Position numbers and translations under genes: made by a program. A DNA stretch of 64,000 nucleotides. It comes from Caulobacteraceae bacterium. GTDB lineage: Bacteria > Pseudomonadota > Alphaproteobacteria > Caulobacterales > Caulobacteraceae. Of this stretch, positions 34,601-43,630 are shown piece after piece. The notes below the pieces were generated by a model that searched no databases, was not told the DNA's origin, and saw nothing but the letters and a program-made list of their open reading frames with translations. The stretch is taken from assembly GCA_947476555.1 (NCBI GenBank), contig CANJRI010000005.1, positions 1-64,000 of the forward strand. Direction: 5' to 3'. Position 1 is the stretch's first letter. Each line of letters starts with the position of its first letter.

Positions 34601-36481
34601 ACCCGGCTGCTGGCCGCGTTCGACCACCGGCATGTGTTCCTCGACCCCGATCCGGACCCGGCGAAATCCTACGCCGAGCGGGAGCGCCTGTTCGCCCTGC
34701 CCCGGTCATCCTGGGACGACTACGACCGCAAGAAGATCTCGAAGGGCGGCGGGGTGTTCTCCCGCAGCCTGAAGTCGATCCCGCTGTCCGCCGAGGTGCG
34801 GAGCTGGCTGGGGGTGAGCGCCGAGTCCATGCCGCCGGCCGACCTGTTGCACGCCATCCTGGGGGCGCCCGCCGAGCTGCTCTACCTGGGCGGCATCGGC
34901 ACCTATGTGAAGAGCCGGACCGAGGCCAACGCCCAGGTGGGCGACAAGGCCAACGACGCCATCCGGGTGAACGGCGCGGACCTCAAGGCCAAGGTGGTCG
35001 GCGAGGGCGCCAACCTCGGGTTCACCCAGGCGGGCCGCATCGAGTTCGCCCTGGCCGGCGGCAAGATCAACACCGACGCCATCGACAATTCCGGCGGGGT
35101 GGATTCCTCGGACCACGAGGTGAACATCAAGATCGTCACCGGCACGCTGGAGCGTAGCGGGCAGCTTTCCCGGCCCCGCCGCGACGTGCTGTTGCGCTCG
35201 ATGATGGGCGAACTGGCCGAGCACGTGCTGGAGCACAACTACAGCCAGACCCTGGCGCTTTCCCTGCTGGAGATGGACGCCGCCGGCGAGCTGGAGCCGC
35301 ACGCGCGGTTCATGGCGCAGCTGAAGGCCGCCGGCCGGCTGGACCGCGCCGTGGAGGGCCTGCCCGATCCCCTGGCCATCGCCGAGCGGGCCAAGGCCGG
35401 CGCCGGCCTCACGCGGCCGGAACTGGCGGTGATGCTGGCCTACGGCAAGCTGGAGCTGAAGCGGGAGATGGCGGCGGTCGGCGCGCCGGACGATCCGTTC
35501 TTCGACAGCTGCCTGAGCGCCTATTTCCCCAAGCCCTTGCGGAAATACCGGGCGGCGATCGACGGGCACCGGCTCCGGCGGGACATCATCGCCACGGTGC
35601 TGGCCAACGACATGATCGACCGCTGCGGGCCGAGCTTCCCCTCCCGGCTGATGGCGGCGGCTGGGTGCGACGTGGCGGCCCTGGCTTCGGGCTACGAGGC
35701 GGCCAAGGCGGCGCTCGACTTCGACGCGCTCTGGGACGCGGCCGAGGCGCTGGACCTCAAGGCGCCGGCCGCCGGGCAGATGGCGCTGTTCCGCCGGCTC
35801 TCGGCGGGCCTGCGCGGGACCACCTTCTGGCTGGCCCGACGTTCGTTCCGCGAAGGGTTGTCGGTGGCCGAGCTGGAGGCCCGCTACGCTCCGGACTTCA
35901 AGAAGCTGCGGGCCATGATGCCGGCGGTGCTGTCGCCAGTGGAACAGGCCCAGGTGGAGCGCCGCGTCGCCCAGCTGGTGGAGGCCGGGGCGCCGGAGGA
36001 CCAGGCCCGCGAGGCCGCCGTCCTGCAGCCGCTCTCCACCGCCGCGGACCTGGTGGACCTGGCGGAAGCCTCCTCCTGGCCGCTGGCCAATGTGGCGCGG
36101 CTCTATGCGGCGGCGGGCGCGGCGTTCGCCTTCGACCGCTTGCGGGCGGCGGCGGGCGAGTTCACCGCCGGGGACATCTTCGAGCGCACGGCGTTGCGCC
36201 GGCTGATCGAGGACCTGCTGGCCGAGCAGGCCAGCCTGACCCGGGCGATCATGGGCTTCGCCGCGGGGCCGGCGGGCGCGGCCGACGCCGAAGCCGCGCG
36301 CAAGACCGTGGAGGCCTGGACCGCGCTGCGCGCGGAACCGGCCATGGCGGCGGCCCGCACGGTCGAGGAGATCGAGGCCGGGGGCGGCGCCTGGACCTTC
36401 GCCAAGCTGACCATCGCCAACGCCGCGCTCAGGGAGCTGGCGGTGGTGGCGGTGAGCGGGAAGCGACGGAAGGGGTCTTAG
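31640..36481 (+). CDS. gdhZ: NAD-dependent glutamate dehydrogenase, large (GdhZ-type)
   Basis: The 1613-residue product is the 180-kDa class, which deaminates glutamate to 2-oxoglutarate with NAD. N-terminal regulatory domains are followed by the catalytic region ([53 protein letters not shown]). The ATG at 31640 gives MSASAPAG, matching the expected start far better than longer in-frame codons. In Caulobacter this enzyme (GdhZ) also restrains the FtsZ ring and so links glutamate metabolism to division. That role is taken from Caulobacter and not shown here. Confidence 0.93.
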   Translation: [1613 protein letters not shown]

Positions 36482-36488
36482 GGCCTTC

Positions 36489-36540
36489 CCCTCATCCGTC
36501 AGCCGTCGGCTGACACCTTCTCCCGCAAGGGGAGAAGGGG
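36489..36540. repeat. REP-like double hairpin between convergent genes
   Basis: GTCAGCCG-T-CGGCTGAC (36498-36514) and CCTTCTCCC-GCAAG-GGGAGAAGG (36516-36538) make two adjacent hairpins. The CCCTCATCCG prefix and the CTTCTCCC...GGGAGAAG pair are typical of widespread alphaproteobacterial intergenic repeats. It probably also helps end transcription between gdhZ and purH. Confidence 0.75.
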
Positions 36541-36548
36541 GCTCCGTG

Positions 36549-38141
36549 CTAGTGCCGGAACACCCGTACGCCGGTGAAGACCATGGCGAGGCCCCGTTCG
36601 TCGGCGGCGGCGATGACCGCGGGATCGCCGATGGAGCCGCCGGGCTGGATCACCGCGGTGCAGCCGGCGTCGGCGGCCTGCAGCAATCCGTCCGGAAACG
36701 GGAAGAAGGCTTCGGAGGCGCAGGCCGAGCCCTTCAGGTCCAGGCCGAAATCGGCGGCGCGGAGCGCGGCGATGCGGGCCGAATCCTTGCGGTTCATCTG
36801 GCCGGCGCCGACACCCAGCGTCTGGCCGTTCTTCGCATAGACGATGGCGTTCGACTTCACGTGCTTGGCGATGGTGAAGGCGAACAGCATGTCGCGGATC
36901 TCGGCGTCGGTGGGCGTGCGCTTGGTCACCACCTTCAGGTCGAGGGAGGTGAGGCGGGCGGTGTCGCGGGACTGCACCAGGAAGCCGCCGGCCACCGACT
37001 TGAAGGTGTCGCCGGCCGCCATCGGGTCAGGCAGGCCGCCGGTGACCAGCAGGCGGACGTTCTTCTTCTTGCGAAACAGCTCGACGGCGTCCTCGTCGGC
37101 GTCCGGCGCGATCACAACCTCGGTGAAGATCTCCAGGGCCTTGGCGGCGGTGGCCGCGTCCAGCCGCGAGTTCATGGCGACGATGCCGCCGAAGGCGCTG
37201 GTTGGGTCGCAGGCCAGCGCCCGCTCATAGGCTTCGAGCAAGCTGGAGCCGGTGGCCACGCCGCAGGGGTTGGCGTGCTTGATGATGGCGCAGGCGGGAC
37301 CTGCCGCGGGATCGAACTCGGCGATCAGCTCGAAGGCCGCGTCGGTGTCGTTGATATTGTTGTAGCTGAGCTCCTTGCCCTGCAGCTGGCGGGCGGTGGC
37401 GACGCCGGTGCGGGGGTTGGGGAAGCGGTAGAAGGCGGCCGCCTGGTGAGGGTTCTCGCCATAGCGCATGGTCTGGGCCAGCTCGCCGGCGATGGCCTTG
37501 CGGGTCGGGGCGGCGTCGCCGAGCGCGTTCGCGAACCAGGCGGAGATCGCCGCGTCATAGGCCGCCGTGCGGGCGTAGGCGCGGGCCGCCAGGGTCTTGC
37601 GCAGGGAAAGCGGCGTGGCGCCGCCGGCCTCCATCGCCGCCAGCACCTCGGCGATGTCGGAGGGGGCTGTGCAGACCGCCACATAGCCGTGGTTCTTGGC
37701 GGCCGAACGGATCATCGCCGGGCCGCCGATGTCGATGTTCTCGACGCAGGTGTCGTAGTCGGCGCCGCCGGCCACGGTCTGCTCGAAGGGGTAGAGGTTG
37801 ACGTAGACGAGATCGATGGCCCCGATCCCGTGGGCCTCCATGGCCGCCTTGTGCTCGGGCGCGTCGCGCACGCCCAGCAGGCCGCCGTGGACGATGGGAT
37901 GCAGGGTCTTCACCCGGCCGTCCATCATCTCGGGGAAGCCGGTGAGGTCGGAGATGTCCTTCACCGGCACGCCGGCGTCGGCGATAGCCTTGCGGGTGCC
38001 GCCGGTGGAGACCAGCTCCACACCCATGGCGGCCAGGGCCTTGGCGGCCTCGACGAGGCCGGTCTTGTCGGAGACCGAGATCAGGGCGCGGCGGACCTTC
38101 ACCAGATCGGGGGCGGGGGGAAAGTCGGGGGCGGCGGGCAC
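36549..38141 (-). CDS. purH: Bifunctional AICAR formyltransferase/IMP cyclohydrolase
   Basis: This 530-residue enzyme carries out the last two steps of IMP synthesis. The N-terminal cyclohydrolase has [25 protein letters not shown] and [11 protein letters not shown]. The C-terminal transformylase has [11 protein letters not shown] and [21 protein letters not shown]. Length and motifs are normal. The heparinase-like gene lies upstream on the same strand. Confidence 0.97.
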   Translation of the reverse strand: MPAAPDFPPAPDLVKVRRALISVSDKTGLVEAAKALAAMGVELVSTGGTRKAIADAGVPVKDISDLTGFPEMMDGRVKTLHPIVHGGLLGVRDAPEHKAAMEAHGIGAIDLVYVNLYPFEQTVAGGADYDTCVENIDIGGPAMIRSAAKNHGYVAVCTAPSDIAEVLAAMEAGGATPLSLRKTLAARAYARTAAYDAAISAWFANALGDAAPTRKAIAGELAQTMRYGENPHQAAAFYRFPNPRTGVATARQLQGKELSYNNINDTDAAFELIAEFDPAAGPACAIIKHANPCGVATGSSLLEAYERALACDPTSAFGGIVAMNSRLDAATAAKALEIFTEVVIAPDADEDAVELFRKKKNVRLLVTGGLPDPMAAGDTFKSVAGGFLVQSRDTARLTSLDLKVVTKRTPTDAEIRDMLFAFTIAKHVKSNAIVYAKNGQTLGVGAGQMNRKDSARIAALRAADFGLDLKGSACASEAFFPFPDGLLQAADAGCTAVIQPGGSIGDPAVIAAADERGLAMVFTGVRVFRH

Positions 38142-38273
38142 GGCGGACTCCTGGTGTCGGATGAGGAGCCCAGGCGAGCGGCAAGTCTATGGGCCTCGTG
38201 CTCCCCGGTGGTCGCCCACCTCGATTCGCCAGTCACACGGGATGGGTTCCGATAGGCCCGGCGCCGGGCGGCG

Positions 38274-40007
38274 TCAACGCGAGTCCAGCAGACTCCCGAT
38301 CTCGTAGGCCGGCGCCATCGCGGTGTCGGCGGGAAGCGCTGGGGCGGGGGCGAGTTTCCAGCGGATCCGGGCGCCGGAATCCGCCCGCGCCTGGCCACGC
38401 AGGACGATCTGCTGGGTGCGGCGGGGCTGGCCGTCCTCGTGGTGGAGGGAGGGCTCGATGGCGGCGTCCAGCGCGTCGTTGCGCAACTGCCAGCCGGCCT
38501 CGTCGTCGCCGAGCTTCAGGAGGACGCTGCGGCGGTCGCGGGAGACGAGGGCGCTGACCCCGGGCGCCAGGTGGAAACGGACCACGAAGGGGATGAAGCG
38601 CCGGCCGGCTGCGCCCGACACCGGCCTGGCCGGGGCGAAACGGTCCTCGCCGCGCAGCTCGCCGGTGGCGGTGTCGAGGTAGAGCCGCCGATGATGGACG
38701 AGGCCCGAGCGGGCGGCCCAGCCGTCGTGGGACAGCTCCACCAGCACCGCTCCGTCAGCCTCCTGGCGGTCGGCCTGGACCCGGCAGGCGCCGGTGAGGC
38801 GGGGTCCGAGCGCTTCGGCCGCGAACCCGCCCAGGGGCTCGCCGCAGGGGGCCTCGCCGAGGGTGGCGGTGGAGGCGGCGTCGGCGAGCCTGAGGGCCTG
38901 CGGGCCCTGGGCGTCCGGCGACCAGGCGACGCCGGTCACCAGCCGGTGGCCCCCGGCCAGGGCCTCCATCGCCAGGGGCTGGGCGCAGGCGGCCTGGCTC
39001 CAGGGACCGGCGGCCGGCGCGGCGGCGTCGACCATCACCTGCAGACGGGGGGAATCCAGCCGTTGGTAGCCGCCCAGGCCCTTGGGGACGCGCTCGCCCA
39101 GTTCCTCGGCGCGGGCGGCAGCGACGTAGGCGGCCGTGAGCGGCTCGCCGCCCTGGAAGGCCGGCAGGCGGCCGTCAGCGAGGGTGAAGAACCGCACCGC
39201 CCCGGCCAGCCGATCGATGGCCCGCTGCACAGCTTCCGGCGCGGCCTGGGAGCGGTGGGTGAGGGCCTCGTCCAGGGTCTGCAGGTCGAACAGCAGTTCC
39301 AGCGCCGCCTGCGGGCTGCGCGAGGCGTGGCCGCCGTCCTCGGCGACGCTGGCCGCCAGGGCGGGTTCGAGGCGGCGCAGGGCGCGGGCGAGCAGCCGGT
39401 CGCCGGCTGGGCCGCCCAGGGCCGCGCCCGCCACGGCCGCCGCCGCCGCCCGTTCAGCGGCGCGCGCGGGCCCGCCGCCCACGTCCAGAAGATGCCGGGC
39501 CTGGCGGGCCAGGAGGGTGGCGATCAGGGCGGCCTCGGCCTCGGAGGCCCGGGCGCAGATGCGTTTGGCGGCGCAGGCCAGGTTGAACACCCGCCGTTCC
39601 AGGGCTTCCGGACTCCAGGAGAAGGCGTTCCAGCGGCCGAACACGCGTCGCCAGTCGAGCACCAGCCGCAGGCCGTCAGCGGCGCCTTGCTCACCCTGGG
39701 CCGCCAGGTCGCGCAGCCAGGCGAAACGGTGGAGGGCCAGGGCGAACCGGCGATCTGGGCTGGGCCGGTCCCAGGGATCGCCGCCGGGGCCCACGGCCAG
39801 GGTCACGCCGGCGAAGACGAAGCCGCCGGCCAGGATGCGGCGGGCGTTCTCCAGGTCTGGCGGGCGAAGGTCCCGGGGCTGGGCGGCGAAGCCGTGGGGG
39901 GCCGGCAGGCTGGTCAGCCAGCGATGCGGCGGCGAGGCCAGCCAATCCTGATGGAGCGCGCGGCCGGCCGCGACGAAGAGCGCCAGGACCGCGTCGGGCC
40001 CCACCAC
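38274..40007 (-). CDS. Heparinase II/III family protein
   Basis: The 577-residue protein has an alpha-barrel N-terminal half and a beta-sandwich C-terminal half containing ELSHDGWAARSGLVHHRRLYLD, typical of the heparinase II/III-like family. Family members cleave uronic-acid polysaccharides, but many in this group are of unknown specificity. It starts at a GTG right after the rpe stop, with GAGGGG upstream, and so is co-translated with rpe. No signal peptide is visible. The substrate is not known. Confidence 0.8.
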   Translation of the reverse strand: MVGPDAVLALFVAAGRALHQDWLASPPHRWLTSLPAPHGFAAQPRDLRPPDLENARRILAGGFVFAGVTLAVGPGGDPWDRPSPDRRFALALHRFAWLRDLAAQGEQGAADGLRLVLDWRRVFGRWNAFSWSPEALERRVFNLACAAKRICARASEAEAALIATLLARQARHLLDVGGGPARAAERAAAAAVAGAALGGPAGDRLLARALRRLEPALAASVAEDGGHASRSPQAALELLFDLQTLDEALTHRSQAAPEAVQRAIDRLAGAVRFFTLADGRLPAFQGGEPLTAAYVAAARAEELGERVPKGLGGYQRLDSPRLQVMVDAAAPAAGPWSQAACAQPLAMEALAGGHRLVTGVAWSPDAQGPQALRLADAASTATLGEAPCGEPLGGFAAEALGPRLTGACRVQADRQEADGAVLVELSHDGWAARSGLVHHRRLYLDTATGELRGEDRFAPARPVSGAAGRRFIPFVVRFHLAPGVSALVSRDRRSVLLKLGDDEAGWQLRNDALDAAIEPSLHHEDGQPRRTQQIVLRGQARADSGARIRWKLAPAPALPADTAMAPAYEIGSLLDSR

Positions 40008-40667
40008 CTATCCCCTCAGGGCCGCGATGTTGGCGGCGTAGCGCTCCGGCCCGCCACGGAAAACCGCGCTGCCGGCCACCAGGGCGGTGGCGCCGGCGGC
40101 GATGCACCGGGGCGCGGTGTCGGGCGTGACGCCGCCGTCCACCTCCAGCACGATCTCGCGGCCCGAGGCGTCGATCATCTTGCGGAGCGCCTCCACCTTG
40201 CGCAGCTGCGAGGAAATGAAGCTCTGGCCGCCGAACCCCGGGTTGACGCTCATCACCAGCACCAGGTCGATGTCCTCGATCATCCATTGGAGCGCCTGGA
40301 TGTCGCTGCCGGGGTTGAGGACCACCCCGGCCTTCGCCCCCAGCTCGCGGATACGGCGCAGGGTGCGGTGCAGGTGGGGGCCGGCCTCGGGGTGGACGCT
40401 GATCCAGTCGGCGCCGGCTTCGCGGAAGGCTTCCAGATAGGGGTCGGCTGGCGAGATCATCAGGTGGACGTCGAAGGGGATGGTGGCGTGTGGGCGGAGC
40501 GCCTTCACCACGTCTGGGCCGATGGTGATGTTGGGCACGAAGTGGCCGTCCATGACGTCGACGTGGACCCAGTCGGCGCCGGCCGCCTCGATGGCGCGGA
40601 CCTCCTCGCCCAGGCGCGAGAAGTCGGACGCCAGGATGGAGGGTGCGATGAGGGTGCGCGCGGCCAT
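40008..40667 (-). CDS. rpe: Ribulose-phosphate 3-epimerase
   Basis: The 219-residue TIM barrel has the family motifs IAPSILASDFSRLGEEV, WVHVDVMDGHFVPNITIGP, LVMSVNPGFGGQ and LEVDGGV with metal-binding His/Asp residues. It interconverts ribulose-5-phosphate and xylulose-5-phosphate in the pentose phosphate pathway. The heparinase-like gene follows immediately. Confidence 0.96.
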   Translation of the reverse strand: MAARTLIAPSILASDFSRLGEEVRAIEAAGADWVHVDVMDGHFVPNITIGPDVVKALRPHATIPFDVHLMISPADPYLEAFREAGADWISVHPEAGPHLHRTLRRIRELGAKAGVVLNPGSDIQALQWMIEDIDLVLVMSVNPGFGGQSFISSQLRKVEALRKMIDASGREIVLEVDGGVTPDTAPRCIAAGATALVAGSAVFRGGPERYAANIAALRG

Positions 40668-40712
40668 GACCCGCCTTTAATCTGATCCGCCCCGTCAGCC
40701 CAGAGGGGCTTG

Positions 40713-42263
40713 CTAAGCGGCTTCCCCGGCGGGACCTCGCCCGAACAGGTAGGTGATGTTGATGCGGCGGTTCTCGTAGCCTTCCTTGAAGTGGATGGCG
40801 TCGGTCTCGTGGAAGAGATTGGAGTTGAACAGCACCGCGCGGTTGCATCGATAGGGCACGACCCGCTTCTTCGATCTGCGGGTCTTCAGGAAGTCATGGA
40901 TGCGCTTGGAATCGTTGTTGTACTCCTGGAATGTCCAGGAGGTCGGCGCGGGCACGTCATAGACCACAAGCCCACCGGACGAAGGGTCGAGATTGGCCTC
41001 GTCGGGGGTGATCCAGAAATTCAGATTCACCCGGGCGAAATCAGCATGGACGTTGATCCCCCGCCGCATCCTTGAATCGTATTTGAAGGCCCAGAGCTGC
41101 TCCAGCGGATGGGGGAAGAAGATGCGCGGCATCCGCTCGCGGAGCTCCTCGGCGATGCGCAGGAGCAGGGGGTTCACGAAGCCATCGGCGGCGAACGCGC
41201 CGAGGTAGTGATTGTCGTACTCGCTCCGCCAGACGGTGGAGGCCAGGCAGAACCGCCGCAGCGCGAGCAGCGCCGGCCCGGTCAGGAGCTCGTCGATCAC
41301 CACGACCTCGGGCGTGCCGGACAGGTACTGTTTCTCCAGGGCGGCCCAATCGTTCCCAGGATTGAGCAGATGGGTCAGGTCGTCGCCGACCTCCTGACGC
41401 AGCACCCGCCCGCGGGCGTGGTTGATGGTCGCGATCTCGCTATCCAGGAGCTGGAATTCACCGCCGTGCGCCTCGCGGGCCGCAATGCCCTTCAGGGCCT
41501 CGTGGGCCTGGCGCATGTCCTCGTGACCCTGGGCGAGGAGGTAGGCGCTCTGTTCCGCGTCGTGGTGGACGCGGAAGGTGGGAATGGTCCCCGCGGCCAC
41601 CAGCGCGTTTGCCTCCGCCGCCACCGTGGCGGCGCAGGTTTCGGTGATGAGGGTCTCAAGGTCGGTGTCCGGCGACGGGTCGGTGATCGCCAGCCACAGG
41701 ATGCTCTTGCGCGCTTCGGTATGGCCGGGATCCAGCGCCACCGCGCGCTGGTAGCTTCCCAGGGCCTCGCCGCGACGGCCATGCCTCACCAGCGCATTGC
41801 CGCGATCGAAATGCGCGGCCGCGAAACCGCCGTCCAGCGCTATCGCGCGATCGAAGGCGTCCACCGCTTCGCCGTACCGGCCGAGCGCGTCCAGGACGAG
41901 CGCCCGGTTGTAGTGGGTCGCGGCGAGGTCCGGCTGCAAGGCCAGGGCGCGATCATAGCTTTCGAGAGCGTTCCGGGGCCGCTGCAGGTCCTGCAGGACG
42001 TTGCCGAGGTTGGAGTGGAAAATAGCCTTCGGCGCGCCGACCGAGATGGCCTTGGCGATGAGGCGGCGCGCGTCGTCGAGCCGGCCGGACTGATGGGCCA
42101 GGATGCCCAGGATGTGCAGGGCGTCGGGCTGCCGCGAATTGGTCTTCAGCAAAGCCTGGCACAGCGCCCGGGACTGCTCCAGCTGGCCGGCGTGCAGGAA
42201 GGCCACGGCCTGTTGAAGCTGGGCCTGTTCCACAACGGAGAATGCGGGTCTGTCGTCGGCCAT
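40713..42263 (-). CDS. TPR protein fused to a 2-oxoglutarate/Fe(II) oxygenase-like domain
   Basis: From the ATG at 42263 the product is 516 residues. Residues about 10-185 form TPR repeats. The C-terminal part has an HxD pair in NVHADF (H406, D408), a distal His in NLFHETDAIH (H485) and Arg at 499-500, matching 2OG/Fe(II) oxygenase ligands. TPR-fused enzymes of this type act on proteins or glycans, but the substrate is unknown. A longer in-frame ORF upstream is only a shadow of rsmB. It lies 45 bases upstream of rpe, reading the same way. Confidence 0.8.
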   Translation of the reverse strand: MADDRPAFSVVEQAQLQQAVAFLHAGQLEQSRALCQALLKTNSRQPDALHILGILAHQSGRLDDARRLIAKAISVGAPKAIFHSNLGNVLQDLQRPRNALESYDRALALQPDLAATHYNRALVLDALGRYGEAVDAFDRAIALDGGFAAAHFDRGNALVRHGRRGEALGSYQRAVALDPGHTEARKSILWLAITDPSPDTDLETLITETCAATVAAEANALVAAGTIPTFRVHHDAEQSAYLLAQGHEDMRQAHEALKGIAAREAHGGEFQLLDSEIATINHARGRVLRQEVGDDLTHLLNPGNDWAALEKQYLSGTPEVVVIDELLTGPALLALRRFCLASTVWRSEYDNHYLGAFAADGFVNPLLLRIAEELRERMPRIFFPHPLEQLWAFKYDSRMRRGINVHADFARVNLNFWITPDEANLDPSSGGLVVYDVPAPTSWTFQEYNNDSKRIHDFLKTRRSKKRVVPYRCNRAVLFNSNLFHETDAIHFKEGYENRRINITYLFGRGPAGEAA

Positions 42264-42292
42264 CTTTCCAAATCCCGGCGCGCGTATGGCTT

Positions 42293-43588
42293 TTACAAGG
42301 CCTGAGCGCTGCGCCGCATCCGCGCGATGAAGAAGCCGTCGGTTCCGCCGGCCCGATGATGAGGGAGGATGCGCAGGGTCCCGTCCGGCAGACGGCTGGC
42401 CTCGGGCGCGCCGCCTTCCCCGGAGGCCACGGGATCGAGGGCGAAGGCGGGGGTGCGGGCGAGGAAGGCCGCGAGCTGGGCCTCGCCCTCCTCCGGCTCC
42501 AGCGAGCAGACGCAATAGACCAGCCGGCCGCCGGGCTTCACCCGCCGGGCCGCCGCGTCGAGCAGCCGGCTCTGCAGGGCGGCGAGCTTGGGGATATCGG
42601 CGGGGCTGGCCATCCACAGGACGTCGGGGTGGCGCCTGAAGGTGCCGGTGGCCGAGCAGGGGGCGTCGAGCAGGACGGCGTCGAAAGTCCGCGCGCCGGG
42701 CCAGGCGGTGGCGTCGGCGGCGATGATCTCGGCGGACAGCCCGGTGCGGGCGAGGTTCTCGGCCACCCGCTTCAGCCGCGCGGCGGACTTGTCGACAGCG
42801 GTCACCTGGGCGCCGGCCGCGGCCAGCTGCAGGGTCTTGCCGCCCGGGGCGGCGCAGAGGTCGAGCGCGATCTCGCCCGCCTGCACGGCCAGCAGCCGGG
42901 CGGGGACGGCGGCGGAAGCGTCCTGCACCCACCATCCGCCCTCGGCGAAGCCGGGCCACAGCCCAAGGTCGCCCTTCAGACCGGCGCGCAGGGTTGCGCC
43001 GGGCAGGACTTCGGCCTCGAAGGCGGGCGCGAGGTCGTCGGCCTGTCCCGGGTCCTTGAGGGTGAGATCGGTGGCCGGCTCCGCCGCGACCTGGGCCGCG
43101 ATCGCCAGCGCCGCTTCCGGCCCGAAGGCCGCGCGCCAGCGGGCCAGCAGCCAGGGCGGGACCATCAGCTCCGCATCGTCCAGCGCCGGCGGCTCGCGGG
43201 TCAGGCCGCGCAGGACGGCGTTGACCAGGCCCTTCATCGGCCGGCTGGAGGCGTGGGCGGCGGCCAGGTCCACGGTGGCGCCCACGGCCGCGTGCGCGGG
43301 GGTCTTGAGGACAAGCAGCTGGGCCGCCCCCAGGCGCAGGATATTGACCACCCTTTCCGGCGGGGGGCGCTGGAGTCGGGCCTGGAGGGCGGCGTCGATA
43401 GGGCCCAGCCAGCGCAGGGCCGCCATCGCCAGGGCGCGGGCGAAGCCCCGGTCGCGCGGCGACAGGTCGGCCAGGGACGGATGGCTCAGCCCGTCCTCCA
43501 GCCCCGCGCGGCGCGACAGGGCGGCGGTCAGCAGCTCGAGCGCGGCGGAGCGGGCCGGCAGGCCCTGGGCATCTTGGTTCTCACTCAC
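42293..43588 (-). CDS. rsmB: 16S rRNA C967 methyltransferase family (RsmB)
   Basis: The protein has an N-terminal NusB-like helical domain (ALELLTAALSRRAG) and a SAM domain with LDLCAAPGGKTLQLA, VLLDAPCSATGTFRRHPDV and VYCVCSLEPEEGE. The two Cys of the RNA m5C family are in PCSATG and CSLEPEE. GTG at 43588 was preferred over an in-frame TTG 12 codons upstream. The true start is slightly uncertain. Confidence 0.9.
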   Translation of the reverse strand: MSENQDAQGLPARSAALELLTAALSRRAGLEDGLSHPSLADLSPRDRGFARALAMAALRWLGPIDAALQARLQRPPPERVVNILRLGAAQLLVLKTPAHAAVGATVDLAAAHASSRPMKGLVNAVLRGLTREPPALDDAELMVPPWLLARWRAAFGPEAALAIAAQVAAEPATDLTLKDPGQADDLAPAFEAEVLPGATLRAGLKGDLGLWPGFAEGGWWVQDASAAVPARLLAVQAGEIALDLCAAPGGKTLQLAAAGAQVTAVDKSAARLKRVAENLARTGLSAEIIAADATAWPGARTFDAVLLDAPCSATGTFRRHPDVLWMASPADIPKLAALQSRLLDAAARRVKPGGRLVYCVCSLEPEEGEAQLAAFLARTPAFALDPVASGEGGAPEASRLPDGTLRILPHHRAGGTDGFFIARMRRSAQAL

Positions 43589-43630
43589 GCGCGGCGGGGT
43601 GCCCTGTCGGGGCCGCCAGCGCAAGGGGCT

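Noticed and set aside
31871-34633. 920-codon minus-strand open frame opposite gdhZ
   Set aside because: Antisense shadow of a clear glutamate dehydrogenase gene; composition is not protein-like.
36546-38255. Plus-strand open frame opposite purH
   Set aside because: Gly/Val/Asp-rich mirror of the purH frame.
42264-42959. N-terminal extension of the TPR-oxygenase frame
   Set aside because: It reads through rsmB on the same strand in another frame and has shadow composition; the ATG at 42263 is the natural start.
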